Source: Silurus meridionalis (Eukaryota > Chordata > Actinopteri > Siluriformes > Siluridae). From it: 64,000 nucleotides of DNA. Location of the stretch: assembly GCF_014805685.1 (NCBI RefSeq), contig NC_060901.1:21466405-21530404 (forward strand), read 5' to 3'. Below, piece by piece: positions 1 to 13,100 of the stretch. The notes under the pieces are model-generated. The model was not told the DNA's origin, did no database searches, and saw only the letters and a program-made list of their open reading frames with translations. Within the stretch, counting starts at the first letter, position 1, and every line of letters begins with the position of its first letter. Both the position numbers and the translations under genes were made by a program.

Positions 1-660
1 AATAATCAGATGAAGTTTTTTTTTTTTTGTGTTGGTGGTCTTGGTGGTGGTCCTGTGATCCTGCTCGGTGAGGTCCCCAAGCAGAAGAAACCGGTTACAA
101 TGAATTTCCTCTGGTTGCATAAGTATTTATAAATAAATATAAATAAATCAAATCATCTTGATTGGAGTCGCAGTGTTAAACGGCACGGTGTTGTGGAGGA
201 GCTCGGACTCGGAACACGTAGGCCCAACCACATTCCCGACAACATTCCCCACTGCAACGTGATTGGCTGAAACGCGGCAGCTGTGCGCTCACGCTGCTCC
301 TCTGAGAACTTCCTATTCCCAACCTCTGGAGAGTGAGACAGAAACCCCGGCCTGACTGCCAAGCTCCTCACCCAGACCTCCTGACATCACAGTCTTCATC
401 TTCGATACCGATACCTCCACCACCTTCTCCTTCTCCATCTCCATCATCTACTCCATCTCCATCAACTCCACAACCTTCTCGTCCTGCTAGAAGAAGAGGA
501 GTAAATGCTTCATCCCCAATTCCAATCCCAATCCCACCCACAACCACGGCTCTGATTGGATGCACCTATTCCTGCTTCTCCACCATGGGACGGTTTCGGT
601 TCGTCAGCCCGCCCCATGCAACACTCCCATTGGCTCCAGGAGGACAATGACGTCAGGACA
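1..660. other. Upstream GC-richer segment, no gene recognised
   Basis: This stretch contains a simple CTCCAT/CTTCTC-type repeat (about 415-480) that gives spurious Pro/Ser-rich or acidic reading frames. Several CCAAT/ATTGG motifs occur (about 258, 554, 629) and a palindromic TGACGTCA (CRE-type) lies at 648-655. These are promoter-like motifs, but no adjoining exon could be recognised, and the distance to mia3 exon 1 is 2.1 kb. It may be the promoter flank of a gene outside the window or chance. Confidence 0.3.
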
Positions 661-722
661 TCTGGAGAATTAGGAAGTGAGCTACGATTGATGTTAGAGG
701 TCTGAGCATTTTCAGAACGAAA

Positions 723-725
723 GTG

Positions 726-779
<54 letters not shown>

Positions 780-807
780 ACGTCTTTGGATGCTTTATGA
801 TAAAATT

Positions 808-857
<50 letters not shown>

Positions 858-896
858 TCAATAATAATAATAGAAAAAAAAATTATATATTATTAT

Positions 897-963
<67 letters not shown>

Positions 964-976
964 TACATATATACAC
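723..976. repeat. TA/TG and CA/TA microsatellites
   Basis: A (TA)n(TG)n tract (about 724-773) is followed by a (CA)n tract (813-855) and a long (TA)n tract (about 900-960). The TG and CA runs are complementary and could pair as a hairpin. Reading frames across them (poly CV, HT, YI) are artefacts. Confidence 0.95.
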
Positions 977-978
977 TG

Positions 979-1286
979 TATTGCCAAAAGTATTGGGTGC
1001 AGTCAGCGTTCACATTCATTCAAAAGGTGGGATGAGATCAGAGCTCTATAGCAGCAAGATCTTCCTCTCCAAAGCATGCAAACCAGATCTTCATGGAGCT
1101 TACTTTGTGCACAGGGGAATCACCATGCTTGAACAGGTTTGGGTTTCTAAAGTTTAAGTGAAAGCAAAATTTTATTTTAGAGCATCTAAAGACGTCTTGT
1201 GCAATTAAGTGCCTCCAGATTTGTAGTAACAGTTTGGAAAAGAAACACATATAGCAGGAAAGGTCAGGTGTCCCAATACTTTTGGC

Positions 1287-1290
<4 letters not shown>
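979..1290. mobile_element. Tc1/mariner-type MITE with 19-bp perfect inverted repeats
   Basis: The left end TATTGCCAAAAGTATTGGG (979-997) is exactly matched as its reverse complement at 1272-1290. The element is about 310 bp, has no coding capacity and sits in TA-rich DNA, as expected for TA-targeting elements. Similar ends occur in mia3 intron 11 (around 12290-12312). A (TA)n tract continues to about 1350. Confidence 0.8.
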
Positions 1291-1355
<65 letters not shown>

Positions 1356-1499
1356 GTACTGGAAACCACTTATTAATGGTTTGTAATGGGATTTACAATA
1401 AAAACCACACAGTAGTTTTGTGAATGGATTTTATTCTGGAATTTATCATGGAAACCACTCATTAATAATTGGATTTTTAATGGAAACCATTAGAATTTC

Positions 1500-2590
1500 T
1501 GTGTAAATGGTGTAGGAAGTCTCATTAAAGCTGGTGTGAACTTGAAGTAAAGTGGAAGCGAACCCATTATGAACCTGGTGTAAACTCGAGTGTGAATCCA
1601 GACTGATCATGGGTGAACCTGGTGTTAATCCGAAACAAATGCAGTATGAACCTGAAGTAAACCCGGTGTAAACCAGGAGTGAACCTGCTGTGAATCCTGT
1701 GTGATTATGGTGAGAATCCAGAGTAAACCCAGAGTGAACCCTTTGTAAACACAGGGCAAAACCCAGTGTGAACCCAGACTGAACATGAACCAGGAGTGAA
1801 CCTGGTGTGAATCCGGACTGAACCTGGAGTGCATCCTTTGTGATTATGGTGAGAACAGAGTGAACCCTGTGTAAACATGGAGCAAAATCCGGAGTGAAGA
1901 CTAAGTAAACCCGTAGCAAATCCAGTGTAAACACTGTGTGAATCTGGAGTGAAATTGGAGTGAATCCAGAGCGAACCTGGAATAAATCCAAAAAGAACCC
2001 AGAGTGAATCTGGAGCAAACCCAGTGTTTGAGTGAACATAATGTGAACCTGATGCAAATCTGGAGCAAACCCAGTGTGAATCTTGAGTGAAACTGGTGTG
2101 AATTTGATGTGAATCCGGAGCTAACCTGGAGTGATTCTGGAGTGAACCCGGACCATAATCCAGAGTGAAGACTAAGTAAAGCCAAAGCAAAACCCCAGTG
2201 TAAACCATGAGTGAACTTAATGTGAACCTGATGCAAATCTGGAGCGAACCGGGTGTGAATCTGGAGTGAACCCGGTGTGAACTTGGTGGAATCCGGAGCA
2301 AACCTGGAGTGATTCTGGGGTGAACCCGAACCATAATCCAGAGTAAAGAGTAAGTAAATCTGGAATAAACCCAGTGTAAACCATGGGTGAACCTAATGCG
2401 AATCTGGAGTGAACCGGTGTGAACCCAATGTGAATCTGGAGTGAACTTGGTGTGAACCTGATGTGAATCCGTAGCAAAACTGGAGTGAATTTGGTGTGAA
2501 CCAAGTGTGAATCCAGAGTAAAGACAAAGTAAACCTGGAGCAAACCCAGTGTAAACCCCCAGTGAATTCGGAGTAAACCCGGAATGAACC
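1500..2590. repeat. Degenerate ~10-11 bp minisatellite, 1.1 kb
   Basis: The region is built from variants of GTGAACCTGGA / GTGAATCTGGA, each about 10-11 bp, with higher-order repetition (GAGCAAACCCAGTGTGAA-like blocks). It leaves long open frames on the - strand rich in HSGFTPGS, which are repeat artefacts. It ends about 170 bp upstream of the mia3 start codon. Confidence 0.9.
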
Positions 2591-2674
2591 CGGCCCCTTT
2601 AACACGTCCCTCTGACGATGTAACATGACTCTCCTGGATCTCCTTCTCTGAGCTCCAGCCTCAGCAGGATGTGC

Positions 2675-2681
2675 TGACGTG
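2675..2681 (+). promoter_or_regulatory. Possible UPR element (TGACGTG) upstream of mia3
   Basis: TGACGTG lies 75 bp before the first mia3 ATG. This is the core bound by ATF6, XBP1 and CREB3-family factors. TANGO1 is reported to be induced by ER stress through XBP1, so a site here would make sense, but a 7-bp match is weak evidence and the transcription start is not known. Confidence 0.25.
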
Positions 2682-2755
2682 TCCGGCTTGCTTGTGTTTC
2701 TTTGCGTGTCTATACGAGTGTGTGTGTGTGTGTTTGCTGACATTGGCAGACTGAA

Positions 2756-4271
2756 ATGACGGCAATGTATAATATTTTAAGCGTTTTTATTCTATTTATC
2801 TCCACACGTGAATCAGAAGCAACAGTAGACCGGCGGTTCTCGGACCTGAAGCGATGCGCCGATAATGAATGTAGCAGTAAGTGCAGCAGATCGCTTTAAA
2901 ACCAGGCCTAGAATTTTGTTTTTGTGATTAATAAACATTTGAAAAGACTCGAGTTGAACTCGAACTCGAGTAGTATCTTCTTGAGATACAGATACAGAAC
3001 TGGACGCTGTAGGGCGCCGTGTTTACATGGTAGCTAGCTAGCTAGCTAGCAAGCAACAACAAGCTCCCTCAGCCTCGGGTCTACCATGGGTCCACCACGA
3101 AAGCTGGATTTTATGAAATATTTCAGCACGTTTTGCTAAATTTCTGATCTATAAATGATTATTCGTGGTCTTGCAGGTGTAACCATAGAGTAAAATTCCT
3201 TGTCAAAACACTTACATTAGGTCTTTCCAGGATCTTCTCTACAGTTCATCATCATTCAGGTGCCCCGATCTGCTCTGTGAAGAAAAATACACCTCAGGAC
3301 GAAAGCGAAAGAGGGCTTTCGCTTTCAGTTTAGATTGTAAAATCCCAAACTACATACCATGCAGAGAGTGTGTTTTCATCTCATCATCCTCATCGTGAAC
3401 ATCATGATGGACGTTGTTCTTTTTCTTCTTCCCTTCTTTCAGTGCTCCTTTGCCGAGGAAAAGCCTCGCAGAATTTCGCCGGTCCGGACTGTCGATTCCT
3501 GTCGTTTAAAGCAGGAGAGACGATCTACGTGTACTATAAACTCTCAGGGCAGAGGTCAGACGTCTGGGCTGGAAGTGTGAGTATGACGGGGTTAATCATT
3601 CACCATTGATGGAAAGCGTGATGTTATTGAGCCTCAGGTCAAATCGATCGTTAAAAAACGAAATCCAGAATGAGGGAAAGTGGACCTAGAGAGCGTGACG
3701 GCGTTGACTCAAGGCACTCGGGTTTGAGAACATATAGATGAATGTGTTCTTCTGAGGACCTGATAGATCACGACTTAGGCGAGCAAAAAATGTACCGGTG
3801 AATCAATGACATCAATTAGTTTCTCCTTTCAGTCTCATCTCCTGGGTTAAGGTCAGCTCTCCTGATCGACTTGGTCAATCCAAAACCTTCCACCTCGACC
3901 TTCTTCATGAAGTCCTCGGTTGTCTTGCTAAATGATAAAGTTCCTCCTGATTAGATTTAATTAAAATTATTTATTTATTTATTTAATTCGTTTTTCTGCC
4001 ACCATCATGAGCTAAATAAAGCTTAATGACTCTGTTCCACAGCCCCCTCAGCTTGTATGTTGTGGATCATGAGCGGATCCTTTCCTTCTTCGCGCTTCAG
4101 CAAACGGTTTTATTTTAATCTTTCAAATGAACTAAACCCCCCATTTATATATTTACTAAGTTGTTGTTGTTGTTGTTTTTTTAGGTTGGTAACCGCTTTG
4201 GATATTTCCCCAAGGACTTTTTGAACATCAATCACATTTATACAGACAAAGAAATCGAAGTATCTACTGAG
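2756..4271 (+). other. mia3: mia3 exons 1-3: signal peptide and MIA-type SH3 domain
   Basis: Exon 1 (2756-2876) encodes a hydrophobic signal peptide (residues 4-15 include YNILSVFILFI) and then the start of the SH3 fold with the paired cysteines of RCADNEC at residues 33-39. A second in-frame ATG at 2765 (codon 4) is an equally good start. Exon 2 (3443-3576) continues through FAGPDCRFLSFKAGE and TIYVYYKLSG to DVWAGS. Exon 3 (4185-4271) gives VGNRFGYFPKDF, the typical SH3 GYFP motif. Cysteines at 34, 39, 44 and in PDCR fit the disulfide-stabilised extracellular SH3 of MIA proteins. The domain spans about residues 27-125 and would lie in the ER lumen. Confidence 0.92.
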
Positions 4272-7200
4272 GTGGGTGAACGTTTTACCATTTAAACATT
4301 TTACAGACCTTGAACGATAGTGGATTTTAGATTGGTTTGCACTTTTCAATAACCAATTACTCATATTTTATTAAATGGATACTGGATTGAAAAAAAAGTA
4401 TCAAATAGATTAATAAATATTGATGAAAAAGAAGACATTCAAACTGTAAAAAAAAAGTAGCATCCAAAATTAATAAAAAAACCACACACTTCAAATTAAC
4501 ACCATGTACCATCAATGATTCGCCTCTAGAGGACACTCTTGTACTGTATAACGCAACCCGTAAAAACTGTAGGTATGGATTTTTGCCTATAGTCGAGCTG
4601 TCAACTGTCGAACTAATTGGTGCTGATTAATAGGCAAAACCAATGAATTCGTCAAACACTTTCTACACGTGTAGTATGTGAAAGCTGGTTTCACACGTAC
4701 ATGCTCAAATACACGTAGACTGTATAAAAATTGTAAATAAGTGATAATCCAGGGGTGTGTGTGAGGTGTTACAGGATGTTTGTTTACATTCAATTGAGCA
4801 CAAAATACATGAAAAACACAACACCTGAAATTCCAGTATTCAGACCGATCATAGTTTAATAATAACAATGAGTCACATTTGTGTTCTTTATCGGTTTCTT
4901 TCTTTTCTTTTTTAAATTCTTTTTTTTAATAATTTTTTTATATTTGTATAATTTTTTATTATGAATTCTGTGTTTTTCAGGAAACCGATTTCGTTTGTTT
5001 TGACACAGGAGTCGATAAATTCGCAAGCTATGACGTCGACGATCTGTTACGAAACTCATTTATCGATCAGATCAATGAGCCCAGTGACAAACCGGAAGAA
5101 TCGGATGCTTCCGATGAGGACGGCGAGACGGAGGAACCAAGCAGGGACGTTGCCTCAAATCCTGACTTGTCACGTACAGGTGATCAAGATGACGATCCCG
5201 AAACGTCTCGAGCGGCGATGGAAATGATGGCTTCGAGCGAAAAAGATCAAGACATTGTCAGTAAGTCTGATCCGGATCGATATGTAGACCAAGATGAACC
5301 TTCAGCTTCACCTTCCGTGAATGATGAGGCTTTTGAAGAAAGCAACCGCACCACCCAGGTCGAAAATGTTTCTGAATTAAAAACAACTCTAGGCACGACT
5401 TTCGATGCCGTCTCCACTGACGATGAAAGCACACGCAAGGTCACCCCCTACGACGACGACGACGACGAAGATCTGAGAGAAGGTTTAGTTCCGCACGTAG
5501 TAGAGGAACATGTAAAAGAACCTTCACTGCTCACTTTCGAACAGAAATGGCGTGATGTTCCTGAAGAAACCGAAGATGAGCACGTTCAGAAAGAAGAACC
5601 GTCTCTTGAAAATGGAGAGGCGGATGAAACCGGCAGGGACGTCTTCATAAATTCCGTTTCGTCTCCTACGGAAGGAGAAGCCGAACACGGAGACGAACGT
5701 GAAGGTCATCCACGTGATCCTGAACTCGCTCCGGTGCCGAAGGAAACGACAACTTCGGATGAAAAAGATAAACATCGTGCTGAAACGATCGCTGATCCCG
5801 AGCAACCTGTAGACCGAGACGTTCCTGTTGAAGCTTTATCTTCACCTATCAAGGATGAAGAAGGTTTAGAAGATGGCGTTCGCACCACTGAGGTAGAAAC
5901 CGTCGTTTCGGAAGCGCAAACGACTTTCGGGACGACTTTCGAAGCCGTTACAACGGACGACGAGAACACGCTCAAGGTCACCCCTGAGGACGACGAAGCT
6001 TGGGAAGATGATTTAGTTCAGCAGGTAGTTGAGGAGGAACCTGTGAAAGAACCTTCGCTGCTCACTTTTGAAGAGCAACCTCAAGATGTTACGGATGAGA
6101 GCGTTTGGTCGACTTTAGGGGACACGGTGTTTAAAATCGTGAGCGGAGGTGAGAGGGTGGACGAAACCAAAGATGATGATGATGATGAGGAGGACGATGA
6201 TGAGGAGGAGGAGGTGGAGGTGAAGGAGAAGATGGAGGAGAAGATTGATGCTCAAACAAAGCCTGAGGCAGAGCCCGAGTTTCGGAACATTTCAGTTTCT
6301 GACATAAAAACCAGTGAAGAAGCGGAGGAACAAAACGCCAACGTATCAAATAATAATAACGAATCGGAAGAGATCAAGGGCGTGGCTTCAGACCTGGATG
6401 AGAACCTTGTTAGTTTTGAGTCTGAAGCTGAACCTCAACATGTTCCTCAATCATCACTGTTAGAAAAACACCCAAACCCCAGCGAAACCAAGTTCCACAA
6501 ACCCGAATCTCTTATTGAGGAAGACTCTCCAAAGGGTCCCGATCTTGAAGAACACACTGAAGAACAAATCCAGCGAGTCAAACACGCGATTATCGATTTG
6601 TTTGAGGATACGTTGAAATCTGAAAATCTGACAAGTGAACCACAAATCGATGAGGACGAAGACCAAGATCCTGAGGAGCTCCTACAGGACGAAAACGCCG
6701 TATTAGCGACTAGATCCGACACTGCTCAGGTCTCGGAAGAACCCGTGCTTGAAAACCCCAAGCTGGAACCTGTGAAGGAAGAAAAAAACGACTTGGTGAC
6801 TCTGAAAGAGGACAAATTAGAAGACGATGAGAAGATGGAGCAGGATGAGGAACCCGAAGCCGTGGAGGAAACCAGGACGGGTCCCTTGGTGGAAGAAGAA
6901 CCCGAGTACAGCGAGAGTGTTCAGAGACTGACGCTCCTGAGAGACCGCTTTAACGATGACGAGATCGGACGCATGTTGCGCCACCTCAGCATCAAGGACC
7001 TTTACAAAGTCGAAGCCATGTTCACCGACCTGGATCATCGGCTGAACTCGGCCAAGCAGGCTCACCCGAACAGCTCCGAAGATCTAGAACGTGCTCTGGA
7101 GAGCATCCTGGAGGTTTCTGAAAACGCCATCCTGGACGAGATCGATGGAATGCTGGACGCTCGGGAGAAGAAGGCGCTGCAGCTCGGCCAGCAGATCGAT

Positions 7201-9410
7201 CAAAGCGTGCTGGACGAGGAATCCGCCGTTCTGGATGACTTTCAGGAGTTTGCTTTTTATCTTCATCAAAAGTACAGCAGCAGTGTTCCTCTGGTGAAGG
7301 AGGAGAACCTGTCTCACGTAGACATGGGTAAGTCTTATCCCTGGAGGACCAAAACATAGCAGCACCTCACCCATGACCTAAACATTAGATCTTCATTTTT
7401 GAGTTTCCATTTGCTCTTATAATATGTAAGATTTAATCTTCTGAGATGATGTTCTAGATGTTCCACTGCATTTTGTGGAAATTTGGGTGAGATCTTCTTT
7501 AGCCATAAGGGCTTTACTAAAGTCAGGTACTGATCCAAGTATTGGAACCACCCAGGTGTGGTTCTTCCACATACTTGGAGGTACTATGAGCCCCAAACCT
7601 GTTTCACAAAGTGCACCAATTCAGCTTCATGAAGATCTGCTTTCCATGGGTTGAAAAAAGGTGGAAGATCTTGAGTAACTTCGTAAAGCGCTCAAATCCT
7701 ATTGAACACCTCAAAAAATCGAGTGGAACATCTTTCCAGAAGAATGGAGGATATTATAAGAGCAAATGTGTGGAGTAAATGAAGGAATTAGACCTTTCTG
7801 TAGACTTTTGGTATCTCTTAGAACCAAAGAACATTTGATCTTCGAGTTTGTTTATATGCTTTTTGAGCTCATGGTCTAAAGAAATCCTGTTCTCCTGACG
7901 CTTGTTGTGTAGCGGAGAACGTTTCTGACGTTTCCGAAGCATCTGAAGAGGTGGAAAGTCCAACAGAAAGCCTCGCTCTGACCGATGCAACCGAATCGCC
8001 TGAGCTCCATCAAGAAACCGGCGAATTGTTCACCGTGATCCCTCAGGACGATGAACCCCAGAGCCAGGACGCGACCCCTCCTGAGGAAGACGCCGGGCGC
8101 TTCAATAAAAACCACCAAGACGTCCAAGCGATCATTCAAGAGGCCACGGAGATTCCAAAAGTACCTCAGGCTATTTTGGAGACACCGTTAGATGTTTTAG
8201 GATTAGAAATCGATCCATCATCAGGTTGGTGCTTTTTTTTAAAAAATTATTTTTTCTTTTTTCTTTTAGAATTGATTAATTTACACTGTTTTAATGATCA
8301 GATCCTCAGGACTCTTCGAAGACGTCCGATTTCGCAGACAACAACGAGCAATCGAGCGCCTCGGATCACGTTCGAGACTTCTATCTTCTCGCTTCGGACG
8401 TTTTTGGGGTGTACGTGGAAATTGTGAGTTTTTATTTTTTTATTTTGTTTCTACGATGCTTTGTTTGCTTTCGAGTACTTCGCTTGAAATGATAAAATAA
8501 TAAAACGACAAATACAGCGTCGCATTGTGGCGATCCTGCCGTAATTAAATTCCTAGGTATGAAGCTTCCTCTGATTTTTATGTTCATTTGTATCATTTAT
8601 AGTTTAAAGATATTGAAATGCATCGTTTAATAATGATATAAAATGCAAATAATCGTCCACACGTAACCAGCCAATCCGGAGCCATCTGCAGGTCACATGA
8701 CCGATAACTCCCGCGCTGGTTCGTGCCTTTCCGGCGCGCATTTGTTCGGGTTCGTGCTTTTCCGGCGCGCCGCTCGTTCGGGTTTGTGCTTTTCCGGCGC
8801 GCCTTCGTGTAGGATTCGTGCTTTTCCGACGCGCCTTCGTGTAGGATCCGTGCTTTTCCGACGCGCCTTCGTTCGGCGTTCGTGCTTTTCCGGAGCGCGG
8901 GGTCACGAAGCGGTGACGTGTGTAGCAGAGTGCAGTTCGAAGTGCAGGTTGGATAAGGTAGTAGTGGTGGTGGTGGAGGTTCTGGTGGTGGAGCTGGACA
9001 GCAGTAATAAGAAACGCGCTGCATGACCTTCTGTTTTAAAGCCAAGCGTGTGAGAAAGTGAAGCTCGGGTTCGGTTTCGGTTTGATTTCTACAGGTTACA
9101 GCGCTATGGCGTTAGCATATTAGCAAATTAGCGTGTCTGAAAGATAGATAGATTAATAGATAGATACATCTGAAACGGTAATGGAGTCGGATATAAGCCA
9201 CATGTCTGCCCTATCTGGAGTGCTGGAGCTGTGGACCACCGTGTCAGTCGTGTTCGTGTCCGGATTTCAGGAAGTACGTGTGTCACATCTGTCCAGGGGT
9301 TTATTGATCTCATGTTTGGATTGTTTGTCTTCTAAGAGATGATGAAAACCCAGAGTGTCCATAAGATCAGTATAATGTGCTGCATTAGGGTTAAAAGTCC
9401 ACTCAAACTG

Positions 9411-9458
<48 letters not shown>

Positions 9459-10088
9459 CTAGTACACACACACACACACAATTTCCCATGTTCATGCCTT
9501 TAAGCACTCCAGGGTGTGTTTACTTTCACACAGAGGCTTTCCAGGGTCCCTCCAGTCATCACAGAGAGATGAATATTTTATAGTTTGTGGCAGGTATTGA
9601 AATATTAACCCGGTTCTGAGGTATCGTAAAGAAGTTATGATGAGACTGATTTTGTGTGTGTGTGTTTAAGCGAAGTTTCTCAAGATCAAAGTTTGTGGAC
9701 ACCCAAAAATACAAAAATCCCATTCAACATTGAGCTCGTATTTTACCTCGTAGTAATTTCCACTGTTCTGGGCAGATGTTCCACTTGTTTTTGTGGAAAT
9801 TTGTGAGATTTCGGTCCTTCACAGTGGTGAGTTGAGAAGCTCTGGGGTGCAGTCAGTGTGAAAAATTCAGTAATTTAAAAAAATTCAGGTTTGAGCTCTA
9901 TAGCAGGCCACTCAAGATCTTCCACACACATCCAACCCATGGAGAGCAGATCTTCATGGAGCTGGACTTTTGTGGAACAGGTTTGGGTCTCCTAGTTCAG
10001 GTGAAGGGAACATTTCTGAGACATTGTATACAAACTTGGGGAAGATCCACATACGGGTGGGAAAAAGTATATACTTTTTGCATATAAG

Positions 10089-10145
<57 letters not shown>

Positions 10146-13100
10146 AGCTAATCGCTGCCATGCCCGAGGACTGGCGTCCAGGTCCGACGTTTCATGGCCT
10201 TCCCTGGATGCCTGTAGTTGTTACAGCTGTGGTGGGAGTTCTCACCGTGCTGGTGTTCCTGTGGAGGACTGTTCTTGCTGTAAGATTTCCTTTTGTTCGC
10301 TAATAAGTACAACAAAGTCTGCAGTAATATCAGTATTTAGAGGTTGACCAATAAAAAAACAACAAAAAAAGACACTTTAAAAAAACCCAGCTTGTTGTGA
10401 TTCAGTGATTCGCCTCTAGAGGCCGCTTTTATACTGCATAACGCAACCTGGAAAAACTATCTGCATTGATTTTGCTAATAGATGATAGTTTCAGAAATCA
10501 CCTGATGATCACCTGATATTGTCCAGATTCATATGAAAAACCATAAATCTGACCTCTGCTTTGTTTCCTCAGGTCAAGAGCAGGAGGTATCTCTGTAAGT
10601 TTACTTCGTTCGCTTGTTTATAGCACCAAACTTTTCTTTTGTTGGTTTTATCACAATAAAACGCATCGTATTGTATTTGTTTATATATGGTTTATCAGTG
10701 ACAGAGAAACAGCTTGGCGAGAAGATCCAGCAGCTCATCAGTGAGAAGTCGGAAGTGCTTCAAAAAGTCAGCGAACTCAACAACACGGTGAAGTCTTTTT
10801 AAAAATTTGTTTATTTATTTAATTCAAAATAAAATACATATAAGTTTTCTTTAGCACTCATCGATCGCTTCCTTTGTCCTAATGGATCCAGATTAAACAA
10901 CACGAGGAAAAGCTGAGCAATTCTGAAGAATCTCGAAGTTCTCAGCAGGAGGAGTTTCTTGAGCTCAAGGCAAGTGTTTGGGGAAAAAATATCCTGACGA
11001 GAATCACGATTGCTGTAAAACAAAACGTTATCGTTCTACTTCTTAGTTTGTCTATGCCCAGAGATCCATCTCCCATAAAACTGATTGAGAAGGATTTAAG
11101 ATATTTTCCGTCCAAATTCAAGCTTTGACGCTCTAGCGCCACCTTTAGGCTCAATTCGGAAAGACGGCCTATGAAGGCATCTCTGGGATTTTTATCCGAA
11201 GAGTTTTATTCATTGCTCCTCCTACAAATTGTATTCAACTATCATCAAATTTGGCAGTAAACATGACAAAAAAAAAAACAACAGTTCATCAAACTCATCT
11301 CAACAACCTGTTGATATTAAATGATGCCTTTTTCTCCTGTATAGGTTTATAGCTACGTTTTTCGCTTTGTGTGTTTCAGAACAATTACCGAGATCTGAAC
11401 GAGCAGAAGGAGAAGCTGAGCTCGAATTTTGCCCGTCTGTATGAGAAAATCGCAAACGCTGAGAAAGAGAACAAAACTTTGAACAAGAAGGTGAACGTAC
11501 TGCCCTGCAACGCTTTTTGATTGATTGATTTATTTATTAATGTATATTAGTGGTGTAACGGTACACAAAATTCACGGTTTGTTACGTACCTCAGTTTGTT
11601 TAAATCACGGTTCTGTGCAACTTCGGTAAAGTTCAGGGGAAGAAATGCAAATTGCTTATAAACGCAGATTATAATTATTTTTATTATTATTAACGTTTGT
11701 AAACATCAACAATTTACATTTTAAAGCAATTTCAAATAAACTGTCTGCTTAGTTAAATTGTATAATATTTTATAAAAATAAAATAGAATAAATACAATTT
11801 AATTAAATTGATGAAATCATAATAATGAAATTGAAAACAAATCGTATTTCCAGTACATAGTGAGTTACCATAGTAACACTGTGCTAACTCTAGTTTTGTT
11901 TTTCTTTCTTTTTTTAAGAATGGAAATTTAGTTTAAATATATTTTACTAGCATATCAATTTATAGTGGTGTCAATAATCTGTTGTATTTTTAATTGCTTG
12001 TGTATATAGAATATGTGGACAAAAGTATGTGGACACCCAAGATTCCTATGTTCTTCTTTTTAAATACCCCATTCCACATGTGCTCTTATAATGAGCTCCA
12101 CTCTTCTGGAAAGATGTTCCTCTAGATTTTGTGGAGATTTCATTTCCACTATGATATTCTCACAATCTTTAGCAGTCCATTTAAGATCTTCCAACTACAT
12201 CCAGTCCATGCATCTTCATGGAGCCGGCTTTGTGCACAGGAGTATCGGAACACGACTTTGTCTAAGGAAGAAGCACATGAGTCGGGTTTCCCAATATTTT
12301 TGGCAGTATAGCATGTATATGATTGCGCATTGCTGAAGTTCTTCTGTTCTTCAGATATCTACGATGCACGAGGGAGTTCAGAAGTATCAGGAGACCCTCA
12401 AAAAGTACGATGAAGATCGCTCAAAGGTGAACAATATTTATTTGTATATGAAAGAAAAAAAAAAAAAATTCTTTTTGTAAGTACAAATTTCAAGCACCGC
12501 ATCATCCGTGTAGGTCCAGGTGCTCGTGGACGAGGCGAGGCTCCGAGAAGATGCCCTCAAAGCCCAGGTGCTCTCATTCGAAAAGGACAATTGCGCCCTG
12601 AAGGAGCAGAAGAAATCCGTAAGTTCTACGTGACATCGAAGTGATTTAATCGCACGTGTGTCTCTTGGTTCACGTTAATCGCTCCTTTTTTGTTTTCTCG
12701 CCTGAAGCTCTTGCAAGACGCCAAAGACTGGCAGGAGAAGCACGTGAGACTGAGCGAGGAGATCAAGGTTTACCACAAAACTCAGACGGAGCTGGAGAAC
12801 GCGCTCGTGCACAAAGAAAACGAAATTGAAGTGAGTGAAACGTGTCAAATCGTGTCGAATTCCAGCTCGTCGTCTTCCATTCTAGATCACCCTCTGTTTT
12901 TCCCTCTGCTCCAGGTTCTGTCCGGATGCATCGCCGAGCTCAAGAGCCTGGAGGCGTGTAACAACGAGGAGCTCGGGAACGGTGAGCTGCTCAGAAAGTG
13001 TTCTGGATTTTCTGGAAATGGAATTTTTCCCGTAAATCGAAATTCATACTTGTGTTTTTATTTTATTTTATTTCTTCTCTAGACAAAAATGAAGATCCGC

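Noticed and set aside
333..650. 105-codon Pro/Ser-rich frame on the + strand
   Set aside because: Arises from a CTCCAT-type simple repeat. No homology recognised, and no splice or start context linking it to a gene.
1446..2743. Overlapping 100-209-codon frames rich in HSGFTPGS on the - strand
   Set aside because: Artefact of the ~11-bp minisatellite; several frames are open at once and none is protein-like.
8593..9045. 150-codon - strand frame in intron 6
   Set aside because: Made by the degenerate 31-bp minisatellite, as in the large array.
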